From Mycobacterium sp. Z3061 (lineage in GTDB: Bacteria > Actinomycetota > Actinomycetes > Mycobacteriales > Mycobacteriaceae): a stretch of DNA of 64,000 bases. The position numbers and the translations under genes are program-made. This document shows, piece after piece, positions 18,177-26,908 of the stretch. The notes beneath the pieces are model-generated. The model was not told the DNA's origin and made no database searches. It saw nothing but the letters and a program-made list of their open reading frames with translations. Each line of letters opens with the position of its first letter. The first letter of the stretch is position 1. The DNA lies in the NCBI RefSeq assembly GCF_031583025.1, contig NZ_CP134062.1, positions 5,429,234 through 5,493,233 of the forward strand, written 5' to 3'.

Positions 18177-18947
18177 ATCGGACAGGATCTGGCTGCGCAG
18201 GGCGGTGTACTCCTCAACGGTCACCGTTCCATCGTCTCGCAACTTTTCAAGCTCCCGCAGTCTTTCGGCTACCGACGCTTTGTACTCTCCGGACGTCGCG
18301 CGACGCACCACAGCCTGAAGCTGTTGACCCGCAGCCGGGTTGGAACGGACGTCGACCATCTGGCTCAAAGGAATGCCGTGATCCCGCAATATGCCGAAGA
18401 TCTCCATCAGCGGCCCGGCTTGTCCCGACAGGTCGTAGGTCCGGTCGTCACCCGGAAGTGAGAAATGGGCCGGCACCAGCCCGTTGACGAGACTGCTACG
18501 TTCCCAGTCGATTTGATGCTCCCTAGTGCTCGGGTCGACCAGGACGACAAGCTTGCGGGAGGTGATGTTGGACAAACGCAGCACGCTGGCGGTGACCCGG
18601 AGCTCGGAGTCGAAGGCCGTGAATTCTGGTGCCGCAACGTGCAATGACACTTTGACGACGGGCTCGTCGCCGATGCTGACACCAGTCTCGGCGATGCCGG
18701 TGATGTCGGCCAGGGCCAGCACCCCGGTCCGCCGGAGCTCCTCCTGCCCCGCAACGAGCTTCATGCCGCGGGCGGTCAGCACCAACGCGAGAAGCACGCT
18801 CGCGACCGTGATCAACAGCCCTGCCCACCACATCCAGGCCGGCACGCCCGGCTCACCGACCGACAGGTAGACGCCCAGGAAGATCGGCCCGGCCACCCCG
18901 CCGCACAATAGAACCCAGAGTTGGGCCTTGAGGTATTGCCAGAACAT
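18171..18947 (-). CDS. Membrane protein with C-terminal SHOCT domain
   Basis: This 258-aa protein starts with two transmembrane helices (about residues 8-30 and 36-58). A soluble region of about 150 residues follows, and then a C-terminal SHOCT-type element, LRELEKLRDDGTVTVEEYTALRSQIL. The start at 18947 (MFWQYLKAQ) places the helices at the N-terminus. The function is unknown. SHOCT motifs often mediate oligomerisation. It is the last of a minus-strand run with the DUF427 and DUF6295 genes. Confidence 0.78.
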   Translation of the reverse strand: MFWQYLKAQLWVLLCGGVAGPIFLGVYLSVGEPGVPAWMWWAGLLITVASVLLALVLTARGMKLVAGQEELRRTGVLALADITGIAETGVSIGDEPVVKVSLHVAAPEFTAFDSELRVTASVLRLSNITSRKLVVLVDPSTREHQIDWERSSLVNGLVPAHFSLPGDDRTYDLSGQAGPLMEIFGILRDHGIPLSQMVDVRSNPAAGQQLQAVVRRATSGEYKASVAERLRELEKLRDDGTVTVEEYTALRSQILSDL

Positions 18948-18961
18948 TTCGCCCTGAGGCC

Positions 18962-19732
18962 TCAGCTGAATTGCGTGCGTGGCCGGGACAGCGCAGCACC
19001 GTCGACGATGATGTCGAGCTTCTCGTTGTAGAAGGCCACCAGCCCGGCGATCGGAGCGACGGCCGGCAGCGGGTAGTGGTAGGTCCACGCCAGGTCCGGA
19101 TGTAGCGCTTCGCCCACCCGCACGGACCAGTAACCCGATGTCACGCCCTTGTACGGGCAGAGCGACTGGGTCGAGGTGGATTCGAGGTGCTCGAAGGCGA
19201 CATCGGCCGGATCGATGTAATACCTTGTCGGCAAACCTGTTTCGAAGAGCAGCACCGGCGACCGGGTGTCGGCGAGCACGACGCCGTCCAGCTCCACCCG
19301 GACGTGCCGGTGGGAACGCAGCGCATCGACGCGCGCGTACGGATTGCGCGGGTGACCGTAGATCTGCTCGTCCTCCTCCAACCAACGCAACGGATCCCAC
19401 TCGAACCGCACGAACCCCGCGACGGGGCTCTCGCTGTCGGCATCGAACACCCGCGCGGCCGAGGGGTGCGTCTGTCCCGCGCCCACCAGGGATTGCAGCC
19501 GCGACGGGCCGAGTTGCACCCGCTGCGGATGGTTATCATCGCTGAGGAATTCGGTGCGCACGTCAGCCAGCGGGATGTAATACGCCGGGTAGTAAGGGAA
19601 TTCCCACACGTAGCGCGCCGCGGTGGTGTCGAATACCAGTTCTGCGCCGAGGTAGCCGCGCACCCGGCGCGGTGCGGGCTCGATCCGCCCTCGCGCGGCC
19701 GCCATTTGCGGGAAGTCGTGTTCGGCGCTCAT
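18962..19732 (-). CDS. DUF427 family protein, two domains
   Basis: This 256-aa protein has two copies of the DUF427 beta-barrel. The second has VRVELDGVVLADTRSPVLLFETGLPTRYYIDPADV, and near its end CPYKGVTSGYWSV, the most conserved family segment. The first copy is more diverged (VRGYLGAELVFDTTAARYVWE). DUF427 proteins are soluble, and their activity is not established. It starts inside the last codons of the DUF6295 gene (four-base overlap). Confidence 0.85.
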   Translation of the reverse strand: MSAEHDFPQMAAARGRIEPAPRRVRGYLGAELVFDTTAARYVWEFPYYPAYYIPLADVRTEFLSDDNHPQRVQLGPSRLQSLVGAGQTHPSAARVFDADSESPVAGFVRFEWDPLRWLEEDEQIYGHPRNPYARVDALRSHRHVRVELDGVVLADTRSPVLLFETGLPTRYYIDPADVAFEHLESTSTQSLCPYKGVTSGYWSVRVGEALHPDLAWTYHYPLPAVAPIAGLVAFYNEKLDIIVDGAALSRPRTQFS

Positions 19733-20004
19733 GACTGGTTCCTGGACGCCAGGCCCGCCGGCGCATGCGCGATGGCGGCGCGGATCGCGTCGGCCAGGGC
19801 CAGCGCGCTCTCCTCAGTGAGTTCCAGCGCCACCCGCGCCGAGGGGCCCAGCTCCGGATTGATGACGTCGATGTTGACGGTGTGCCCGTACTGCGCGTGC
19901 ACGGGGTGATCGACGTACACCGTTGCGCGGCTGGCTCCGAACCATCCCGTCGCACCCTTGCCGCTGCCGTCGATCTCGACGTGTTCGGTGAGATAAGTGC
20001 ACAC
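19729..20004 (-). CDS. DUF6295-like small protein
   Basis: This 91-aa protein begins MCTYLTEHVEIDGSGKGATG and contains ATVYVDHPVHAQYGHTVNIDVINP, a pattern I recognise as the DUF6295 family. It is acidic and soluble, without membrane segments. The function is unknown. It overlaps the DUF427 gene and starts five bases after the dienelactone-hydrolase-like gene ends, so the three are probably one transcript. Confidence 0.75.
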   Translation of the reverse strand: MCTYLTEHVEIDGSGKGATGWFGASRATVYVDHPVHAQYGHTVNIDVINPELGPSARVALELTEESALALADAIRAAIAHAPAGLASRNQS

Positions 20005-20008
20005 AGAT

Positions 20009-20764
20009 CTAGCCTTTCAGGTGAGTGGAGAAGAAAGCGTCGATGCGGCGCCAGCCGTCCACCGCGGCTTCCGGACGGTAGGCCGGCCGGTCGACGGAGA
20101 AGAAGCTGTGCCCCGCACCGGCATACGAGTGGAATTCGTGAGGCTTGCCCAGCCGGGTCAGCTCGGCGTCCAGCGTCGCCACTCCGTCCGGTGCCGGGAA
20201 GCGGTCCTCAGCGCCGAACAGGCCCAGCATCGGGCAGCTCAGCCCCCCGGCCAAGCCGAGGATCGGCTGCATGGTCTTGGGCATTCCTTCCGGCGCGTCC
20301 TCGACGATGAACGCTCCATAACAGTTCACCGCGGCGTCGAACTTCAACGAGCAGGCCGCCAGGAAGGCGTGCCGTCCGCCCGAGCAGTGCCCGATCACGC
20401 CGAATTTGCCGTTGGCGCCCGGCAGCGAGCGGAGGTGCTCGACCGCCCCGGCGACGTCGCCCACCAACCGCTCATCGGGCACCCCGCCGGCGGCCCGGGC
20501 GGCTGCTGCGGCGTCGTCGGGTGCGGCCCCGGGCGCTTCGCGGGAGTACAGGTTCGGCGCCACCGTGCTAAAACCGGCGACCGCTAGCCGCCGCACGAAT
20601 TCCTTTGTCTCACGGTCATATCCGGGCATGTGATGGATCCATACCACCGAACCGCGCGAGCCTGCGGCGAGTGGTGTCGCCCGGTATGCCTCGATCTCGT
20701 CACCACCGTGACCGGTGATACTGATGGTTTCGGCCTGAATTGCGTCTGGGCTGTGAGCGTTCAC
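20009..20764 (-). CDS. Dienelactone hydrolase family protein
   Basis: This 251-aa alpha/beta-hydrolase has the Cys nucleophile elbow GHCSGG, the acid residue in FGAEDRFP and the His of GAGHSFF, the Cys-Asp-His triad of dienelactone hydrolases. It should open lactone or ester rings. The GTG at 20764 is chosen because the family usually begins shortly before the first strand; the frame extends twelve codons further. Confidence 0.85.
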   Translation of the reverse strand: MNAHSPDAIQAETISITGHGGDEIEAYRATPLAAGSRGSVVWIHHMPGYDRETKEFVRRLAVAGFSTVAPNLYSREAPGAAPDDAAAAARAAGGVPDERLVGDVAGAVEHLRSLPGANGKFGVIGHCSGGRHAFLAACSLKFDAAVNCYGAFIVEDAPEGMPKTMQPILGLAGGLSCPMLGLFGAEDRFPAPDGVATLDAELTRLGKPHEFHSYAGAGHSFFSVDRPAYRPEAAVDGWRRIDAFFSTHLKG

Positions 20765-20800
20765 GGCTTCAGCTTGCCACTGTCGCGGGAAGGGACGCAC

Positions 20801-22384
20801 TCAGCCGACTTTGACGGCCACCGTCACCTTCTCGGTTTTGGCGGGCAGCTGGTCGGTGTCGACCGCCAGGATCTCGCCGCTGTCCTGGGTTCCGTTGGGC
20901 AGCGTCTTGGGCTTCAGCCGAAACGGCGGAGTGTCCGACGCCAGCCCACTCAGCCCGAAGTCGCTGTCGTTGGCCAGCAGCAGCGTCTTTCCACCATCGC
21001 GGGTGGCTACACCCTCGATCTTGTCGTGCCCGAAGAAGTCGCCCTTGGGCGACAGCGAGCGGAGCATCGCGGAGACATCCAGCTGCAAAGTCTTTGTGGC
21101 TGCGGTGATTCCGGCGCCCTTGAGCCTGGCCAGCGCTTCGGCATCGGTACCGACGCCCACCAGGTTCTCGATCGGCATCTTGTTGATCAGCAGGCCGCCC
21201 GCGGCCGCGTCGTAAGTCGCGCCCGGCACGGTCGAGTTCGGCCCCACGTCCGTGGCCGCGGAGATGTCGGCCACGTAGATCTTCGCGTTGCCGTCCGGCG
21301 GGTTCTTGCTGTTGCGCTCGTCCACCAGGAAGGTCGTGGCGCTGAGCGCGGTGATTTCGGAGATCCCGACCTTCGACTCCTGCGGGTTGGCCAGCGGGTA
21401 GATGTACTCGTGCATGATGTTGCGGTTCACCAGGTTGATGGTGACGATGCGGGTGATCGGGACCGCCTTTGCCGGGCCCGGCAGTCCCGGGGTCTGCAGC
21501 GCCGACTGCATGACGGCCACCAGCGTGTTGCCGTCCGGGGTGATCGTCAGACCCTCCAGACCCTGGTTCGGGGCACGCAGCGAAAGCTCCCGCGGCAGGG
21601 TGTCGTCATAGGGCGAAAGACGTTCCAGCTCTTTGCCATTGGAATCGAAATGGACGATGTAGGGGCCGTACTCGTCGGACACCCAGAAGTTCCCGTCGAG
21701 CGTCGCGACCAGTCCCTCGGGGTCTATGCCGTAGTCCGCGGGCGGCAGTGGCGCACCGTTGAGGTCCACCATCGTTTCACCGGGAATGGCGTGCGGGTCC
21801 AGCAACCCTTCCAGCGGATGACCATCCGGCCCCTGCAGCATGATCGTCCGCTGCACCGTGGCCACCCCGTCGGCGAGTTTGAGTTTCGCGATGTGCGGGT
21901 GATACTCGGGAACCGGAAAAACGATCTCGTTCGGTGTGCGTCCTTCGACGTTGGGGCCGCGGTCGGTGAGCCCGTAGATCTCGTCGCTGCTGCCGGGCAC
22001 CGGGGCGATACCGGATCCGTGGGCGCTGGCCTGGATGTCGATGCCACCCATGGTGGCCAGGGGCAGTTGGTTCTCCGAGTAGAGCTTGACGGCCCGACTG
22101 ACGGTGACGGGCAGTTCGTCGTTGCCCTTGAAGCCGGCGTCGGGGGTGTAGACGACCGTCCCGTTGATTCCGTAGCTGATCTTGCCGTGCGCGGGCTTGC
22201 CGAACGCCACCGGCGTGATGCCGCCGGTGGCGGCCAGCATCCGGTCCGGGGTGATGTTGAGTGGTTTACCGGCCGACGCACTGAACTCGGCCTTGCCCGA
22301 GGCCGTCGGCAGGGAAGGCTTGGCGCTCGACGCGCAGCCCGCGACGGCGACCAGCACCGTGGCGAACACGGCGAGCGTTCTCAT
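20801..22384 (-). CDS. Lipoprotein with phytase-like esterase domain
   Basis: This 527-aa protein starts MRTLAVFATVLVAVAGC, a lipoprotein signal with Cys at 17. It then has the phytase-like propeller pattern: YGLTDRGPN, DPEGLV, FWVSDEYGPYIVHFDSNG, NQGLEGLTITPDG and KIEGVATRDGGKTLLLANDSDFG. This is the family annotated as esterase-like activity of phytase. It should sit on the outer membrane face and may cleave phosphate esters. An inner start choice (22384) is used; upstream ATGs at 22396 and 22417 exist. Confidence 0.82.
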   Translation of the reverse strand: MRTLAVFATVLVAVAGCASSAKPSLPTASGKAEFSASAGKPLNITPDRMLAATGGITPVAFGKPAHGKISYGINGTVVYTPDAGFKGNDELPVTVSRAVKLYSENQLPLATMGGIDIQASAHGSGIAPVPGSSDEIYGLTDRGPNVEGRTPNEIVFPVPEYHPHIAKLKLADGVATVQRTIMLQGPDGHPLEGLLDPHAIPGETMVDLNGAPLPPADYGIDPEGLVATLDGNFWVSDEYGPYIVHFDSNGKELERLSPYDDTLPRELSLRAPNQGLEGLTITPDGNTLVAVMQSALQTPGLPGPAKAVPITRIVTINLVNRNIMHEYIYPLANPQESKVGISEITALSATTFLVDERNSKNPPDGNAKIYVADISAATDVGPNSTVPGATYDAAAGGLLINKMPIENLVGVGTDAEALARLKGAGITAATKTLQLDVSAMLRSLSPKGDFFGHDKIEGVATRDGGKTLLLANDSDFGLSGLASDTPPFRLKPKTLPNGTQDSGEILAVDTDQLPAKTEKVTVAVKVG

Positions 22385-22465
22385 CGTGTATTCCATCCGC
22401 GTGTGTGCCATTTGCATTGTTTAGCAAGCCAAGTTGACGTGCCGGTGTACACCCGCCGAGCGCCG

Positions 22466-23248
22466 TTAATGCTTCTTGTCCCTGACCTTGTACGTCGACG
22501 GCCACGATTTTCGCGACTCGTCGCCGGTCAACGGGGTTCCCATGCCGCCGACTTTCACGTTGTAGGCCTCTTTGCCCGGTCCCACTTCCCGGTTGGCATG
22601 CTCTTGGGCCAGGTAGTACAGCTCGTCGATGGTGGCCTCGTCGTAGGCCACGAACGAGGTCTCTCGCGCCGCGTCCTCGATGCCGGCCAGCATCCGGTCC
22701 GGCAGGAATCGCGACGCCAGGGCCGCGGCGCCGAGCAGCGAGAACGGGACGACCCAGTAGCAGACGAACGACAGCGGGGTCTTGGTGTCCAGGATCGTCG
22801 CGTTACCCTGCACGATCGGCGGAATCGCCGACGAGATGGTCATCCCGGCGAAGGCGCCCACCCAGATCCAGGTCAGCACCGTGGTGATCCGTCTGAACAA
22901 CTCCGTGTTGACGATGTCGGGGGGTTGCTCGGCCGCGGCGAACTCACGCACGAACGGCTTGCCGATCAGCACACCGACCAGCGCCACCAGGAAAATCCCC
23001 AGGTTGCTCAGCGGCTGAATCCAGCGCGCCATGAACTCGTCGGAGAGGGCAAAGGTCAGCACGGCCAGCAGCACAAACGTTGCGACAGCCCCGATTTCGA
23101 GGGTGTGCCCGGGTTTGTCGGTGGTGCGGCCGACGGCGAACACCGCGATGGCCATCAGCAGCGCGATCGATACGGCCGTGGCAAACGGGACGTTACCGAC
23201 CAGCACCCAGTACACAATCCACGGCGCAAAGCCAAAAAGCATGCCCAC
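22466..23248 (-). CDS. Unrecognised integral membrane protein
   Basis: This 260-aa protein has about five to six hydrophobic segments in the first 180 residues. A soluble, charged C-terminal tail with a Tyr/Glu-rich helix (DEATIDELYYLAQEHANRE) follows. I do not recognise the family. It lies between the phytase-like lipoprotein and the DUF1214 gene, all on the minus strand but with gaps of 47-81 bp, so co-transcription is possible. Confidence 0.72.
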   Translation of the reverse strand: MGMLFGFAPWIVYWVLVGNVPFATAVSIALLMAIAVFAVGRTTDKPGHTLEIGAVATFVLLAVLTFALSDEFMARWIQPLSNLGIFLVALVGVLIGKPFVREFAAAEQPPDIVNTELFRRITTVLTWIWVGAFAGMTISSAIPPIVQGNATILDTKTPLSFVCYWVVPFSLLGAAALASRFLPDRMLAGIEDAARETSFVAYDEATIDELYYLAQEHANREVGPGKEAYNVKVGGMGTPLTGDESRKSWPSTYKVRDKKH

Positions 23249-23295
23249 GAAGGGTCAGTGTATGGCCGTGTGCTGTAGCGCCGTGGCGCGGGCGC

Positions 23296-24636
23296 TCAGT
23301 ACTGCCGGTACCGGCGGGCCACGTGCTCCTGCCGGACCTCGATCTGCGCGGCGCGTTGCTCGGCGCTCACCGCTGCGGTGCCCGACGGCAGCCGGTCCCG
23401 CAGGCCGGTCAGCGCGACCTTGTGCACGGCTGTCGTCGGCATCCGCTCCGGTGGCCTGGGGTAGGTCCAGCGCACCGTGAGGAAACCCGTGCGGTGACCC
23501 ACGGTGTCCAGCCAGTTCGGCACCCCCGGATCGCGGTGCGCGACCACGTAGCGGCGCACGCCGTCGGGGTCCACCGCAGTCTGGAAGCCGTTGAGGCTGC
23601 TCACGTGGTTGGCGTAGTCCAGTGACTCGCCCCAGACGTTGGACAGGTGAAAGCCCAGATAGGCAGGTTCGACGGGCACGCTGACCTCGATCAGCAGGGC
23701 TTCGTCCTCGTCGAGCTCGAAGACACCCCCCGAGTACACGTTGGTGCTCTGGCCGCCGCCGGACGCGAGATTGGCCGCTGCCGGTTCGTTGAGTGCGTTG
23801 TGCGGCATGAAGGTGATGCCGTCGCCGTTCTTGTCGCCGTTGGACTCCAGCACGATGTCGTAGAACTCGTTCCAGAACCGCATCTGGTGCTCGACGAGTT
23901 CGCCGACCCGCCGCACCGCGGCGGCCGTGCCCGCGGGGTCGACGGGCGACGGTTGTCTACCGCGCGATCCGATCTGCACGATGCGCAGCTCGGGTGAGAC
24001 TTCGTTGGCCCAATCACCGAACAGTGACCGCACGATCAGATACTGGGCGGTGTCCCTACCGTCCTTGGCCGTGGCGATGAAATTGCCGGTGTGATCGGCG
24101 GGGCACTTTGGCGCGCAGAGGATTTCGAAGCGCCCGTCCGGATCCACCGCCAGGTCGGTGCTGTCCAGCAGGCCGGTCACCACCCGTCCGCCGGGCGCGA
24201 GTTCCATCAGGCTGCCGGTGTCCCCCGCGTAGATGCTGTGCGCTTCGAAGACGACGTACTGCGGCGCCACTGGGCCGTTCGCCCGGCTGCCGCCGCCCCA
24301 GTGCCGGTGGTCGGCGACGCGGCCGGTTATCCAATAGCTCGCGGCGCCGTCGATCCGCGCCGACAGGTACAACGCGTCGGCGTTGTCGATGGTGGCCTTG
24401 TCCTGCGGCTGGATGGCGCGCCGGAAATATGGGAAGTCCGGGTCTTCGAGACAGGCGCGCTCAATCGAGCTGAACAGGAAACCGAGGAGGTATCGATGAC
24501 CTTCGGCCAACCCCTGCTCGGTCGGTGGCGGCGCGTGCAACGCCGGCGAATCGATGTAGTCGCGGGCGCGGTTGAGCGCGTCGATCAGGTCCGTCCAAGC
24601 CGCGCGCAGCGTGTGCCCGGTCTGCTCAGTTGACAT
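23296..24636 (-). CDS. DUF1214 domain protein
   Basis: This 446-aa protein has the DUF1214 pattern in its last third (about residues 300-430): AYLGFHLSNVWGESLDYANHVSSLNG, RYVVAHRDPGVPNWLDT and the FLTVRW strand. The N-terminal part is helical. No signal peptide is seen. The function of DUF1214 is unknown; it is often found with steroid or lipid genes in mycobacteria. Its start lies within the last eleven bases of the sulfotransferase gene, so the two are coupled and share the MarR-type operator upstream. Confidence 0.85.
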   Translation of the reverse strand: MSTEQTGHTLRAAWTDLIDALNRARDYIDSPALHAPPPTEQGLAEGHRYLLGFLFSSIERACLEDPDFPYFRRAIQPQDKATIDNADALYLSARIDGAASYWITGRVADHRHWGGGSRANGPVAPQYVVFEAHSIYAGDTGSLMELAPGGRVVTGLLDSTDLAVDPDGRFEILCAPKCPADHTGNFIATAKDGRDTAQYLIVRSLFGDWANEVSPELRIVQIGSRGRQPSPVDPAGTAAAVRRVGELVEHQMRFWNEFYDIVLESNGDKNGDGITFMPHNALNEPAAANLASGGGQSTNVYSGGVFELDEDEALLIEVSVPVEPAYLGFHLSNVWGESLDYANHVSSLNGFQTAVDPDGVRRYVVAHRDPGVPNWLDTVGHRTGFLTVRWTYPRPPERMPTTAVHKVALTGLRDRLPSGTAAVSAEQRAAQIEVRQEHVARRYRQY

Positions 24637-25777
24637 GTGCCCTGCCTTTTTCCTCTGCTTCCCAGCCGAATTCGTCGAAGAGCGGGGCCAGGCGCGTCCT
24701 GATGCCGGTTGCGTCCAGACCGAATTCGCCCAGACTGTAGCGGTGTGCCGTCTCGTGGCCGCGCCGGCGCCCGGCGGCCTCGAATTCGGCGGCGGCCTCG
24801 GGCCCCAGATGCAGCCCCAGTTCGTCGTAGACGCGCCGCATCGTCGCGGTGGGAGCCGCTACCAGTTCGCGGTAGTCCACTACGGCCGAGCGCACCTCGG
24901 GATGTCTGGCCAGCACGTCCAGCGGATGGGTGTAGGAGTGGATGGACTGGTCGGCGAGCACCCGTAGTGACTGCTCGATGAGCCGTTCATCGCGTCCACG
25001 CAGGCGCCACTCGGTCTGCATCATCTTCAACAGGCTGGGAATGGTCTCGTACGGATTACGCATCGGGACAATGAATCTCGCGTCGGGAAACGCTTCGATC
25101 AGGGCCTCCACCCGACCGCAGAAGGTGGGATTCTTGCTCAGGTGCGTACCGCCACCGTTCAGCAGGAGTTGGCGGCGCACACATTCGCGGTAGAACGCCA
25201 TGAGACGGCGGCGCTTGCGCGCGCGCCATCGATCCAGGTGGTAGAAGTCCAGCTCGCCCATGTAGGGGAACATCACGATCCAGAAACCGGAGTTCAGCGA
25301 CCAGGTCAGGAAGAAGTCATCTTCCTCCGGGACGAAGAAACCCGTTTTGTGCATATCGTCGGTCTCGGAGAACAGCTTTTCCTCCGCGGCGTCAAGCCGG
25401 CGGCGCAGCGGTTTACCGAGCCTGGCATCGATGCGCAGGATCAGGCGCAGCAACCGTTTCTGCAGCAGCGACGGGAAGAACAGTTCGTACATCAACGCGT
25501 AGCTGAATTGCGGGTCGGCGGCCATCAACCGGTGCAGGTAGGTGGTGCCGCTGCGCGCGTGGCCGACGCTGAACGTGGGAGCCCGAACCTCCATGCGCCG
25601 TAGCGACGGGAACAGGACCGGGTCGAGCGCGAAGCAGAGCGCGTGAAATGCCGCGATCGTCGGCATGGCGACCATGAAGGCCAGATACCGCTTGCGGGGG
25701 GTGGCGGGATCGTCACGCAGCAGCCGCAGCATGGTGGCGAATTTGGACCAGTCGAAGTAGAAGCGCGATCCATACAT
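24626..25777 (-). CDS. Sulfotransferase family protein
   Basis: This 383-aa protein has the PAPS 5'-phosphosulfate-binding loop FSVGHARSGTTYLHRLM at about residues 70-86 and the 3'-phosphate-binding region FIVPMRNPYETIPSLLKMM. It should transfer sulfate from PAPS to a hydroxyl, possibly a lipid or sterol. It is the first gene of a two-gene unit with the DUF1214 gene. A palindrome shared with the marR-type promoter lies 50 bp upstream. Confidence 0.85.
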   Translation of the reverse strand: MYGSRFYFDWSKFATMLRLLRDDPATPRKRYLAFMVAMPTIAAFHALCFALDPVLFPSLRRMEVRAPTFSVGHARSGTTYLHRLMAADPQFSYALMYELFFPSLLQKRLLRLILRIDARLGKPLRRRLDAAEEKLFSETDDMHKTGFFVPEEDDFFLTWSLNSGFWIVMFPYMGELDFYHLDRWRARKRRRLMAFYRECVRRQLLLNGGGTHLSKNPTFCGRVEALIEAFPDARFIVPMRNPYETIPSLLKMMQTEWRLRGRDERLIEQSLRVLADQSIHSYTHPLDVLARHPEVRSAVVDYRELVAAPTATMRRVYDELGLHLGPEAAAEFEAAGRRRGHETAHRYSLGEFGLDATGIRTRLAPLFDEFGWEAEEKGRAHVN

Positions 25778-25826
25778 GAAATTCCCTCACCCGCATCACC
25801 TTTAGCGGGGAGCGTATGCCCAGGTA

Positions 25827-25841
25827 TTTGACATTGTCAAA
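25827..25841. promoter_or_regulatory. Putative MarR operator upstream of the sulfotransferase gene
   Basis: TTTGACATTGTCAAA is a perfect 7-1-7 palindrome centred 57 bp upstream of the sulfotransferase start and 31 bp past the stop of the MarR gene. A near-identical palindrome lies upstream of marR itself, so both are probably bound by that regulator. Confidence 0.65.
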
Positions 25842-25872
25842 CAGTTTCGCAGCGGAGTTCATCGCGGAGCGG

Positions 25873-26331
25873 TCAGTCGATCGGCGTCACCGTGGTATCG
25901 GCGAGAAAGCGGGCCAGCAGCCGGTCGAACTCGCGGAGGTCGGCGGCCGACCACTGCGCGAGAGCTCGCTGCAGGTGCTCGCGGCGCACCGCCTGCAGGG
26001 CGCGCGCGGCCCGCGCACCGGCGGCGGTGGCCTCCACCATCGTCTTGCGCGCATCTGCCAGATCCGACTGCCTGGCGACCATCCCGTCGTCCTGCAGGCT
26101 CTGCACCCGGCGGGCGGCCATCCCGAGATCCATGTGTGCCAGGCGGGCGAGTTGACCCATCGGCAGCGGACCCTCGTCGGCCACCACCCGCAGCAGGACA
26201 TACGACGGCTGCGACAGTTCTACCGCCGCGGCGGCGGCCTGGCGCTTGAACATCGCCCGGCTGCCGCTCAGGCGCATGATCCTCGACATCGTCGCACTGA
26301 TCGAATCCAGCATGTCGCGTTTGGTGGCCAC
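25873..26331 (-). CDS. MarR-family transcriptional regulator
   Basis: This is a 152-aa winged-helix protein. The recognition region is MGQLARLAHMDLGMAARRVQSLQDDGMVARQSD, followed by the wing and the ARKTMVEATAAGARAA motif typical of MarR. It probably represses itself and the downstream sulfotransferase/DUF1214 pair, responding to a small hydrophobic or phenolic ligand; the ligand is not deducible. Confidence 0.88.
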   Translation of the reverse strand: MATKRDMLDSISATMSRIMRLSGSRAMFKRQAAAAAVELSQPSYVLLRVVADEGPLPMGQLARLAHMDLGMAARRVQSLQDDGMVARQSDLADARKTMVEATAAGARAARALQAVRREHLQRALAQWSAADLREFDRLLARFLADTTVTPID

Positions 26332-26343
26332 CCGGCCATTTTA

Positions 26344-26358
26344 CTTGACATAGTCAAG
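26344..26358. promoter_or_regulatory. Putative MarR autoregulatory operator
   Basis: CTTGACATAGTCAAG (6-3-6 perfect palindrome) lies 13 bp upstream of the MarR start codon. It shares TTGACATNGTCAA with the site at 25827-25841. Confidence 0.65.
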
Positions 26359-26416
26359 CATGATCGCCCCGATGGCCGGTGTGCCGACGGGCTTTTGGAA
26401 ACCGGCCCGCGCCGCG

Positions 26417-26755
26417 CTACCGCGAGTAGATGCAGTGCGCCGAGCCGCCGACCGGCTGCTCGGCCACCACGTGGCCGCCGATCGTGATGCGGCAGCCGGG
26501 ACTGGTCGTGCCCGACCCGACGACCACCACCTGGAAGAGGGTGACGTCCGGGCCGGCCTGGATGGTCCGGCTCCATGGCAAGGGCGCGTTGTAGACGCGG
26601 TCGATCGCCGGATCGGTGTCGATCGTGGTGGCGGTGCCCGTCCCCAGCGCCTCGAAGATCACGGTGCTCGAGTCGGCGTACGCCGGCGGAGCGACCAGTC
26701 CGGAAAGTGCGGTGACTGCCAGTGCCGAGAAAGCGGCTCGGGTGACACGCTTCAT
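26417..26755 (-). CDS. Secreted MmpS-like domain protein
   Basis: This 112-aa protein has a cleavable signal peptide (MKRVTRAAFSALAVTALSGL, cleavage probably after PPAYA). The mature part of about 80 residues resembles the MmpS C-terminal beta-sandwich: VIFEALGTGTATTI, NAPLPWSRTIQ and a disulfide-type pair in PGCRITIGG and SAHCIYS. True MmpS proteins keep an N-terminal membrane anchor and sit beside mmpL; neither is seen here. It could be a periplasmic lipid-binding accessory protein. The ATG at 26755 starts the signal. Confidence 0.7.
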   Translation of the reverse strand: MKRVTRAAFSALAVTALSGLVAPPAYADSSTVIFEALGTGTATTIDTDPAIDRVYNAPLPWSRTIQAGPDVTLFQVVVVGSGTTSPGCRITIGGHVVAEQPVGGSAHCIYSR

Positions 26756-26908
26756 TTGCTCAGACCCCTCAGATTCGCATGGGTAATAGTCCGCCACATG
26801 TCACCGACCGCGCGCGTTACGAGCTGGCGTTTCCCTTTTCGATGGGTTCATCGTTACCCGAGGTGACGCAAATTCAAACCTCTGGCGGCTAGCCAGTATG
26901 CGAAGCGG

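Noticed and set aside
20630-23278. Very long open frame (over 880 codons) on the plus strand
   Set aside because: It runs antisense to the dienelactone-hydrolase-like, phytase-like and membrane protein genes, whose family motifs, signal peptide and lipobox are clear. High GC leaves antisense frames open by chance.
26360-26866. Plus-strand frame opposite the MmpS-like gene
   Set aside because: It has no family features and overlaps a minus-strand gene with a clear signal peptide.
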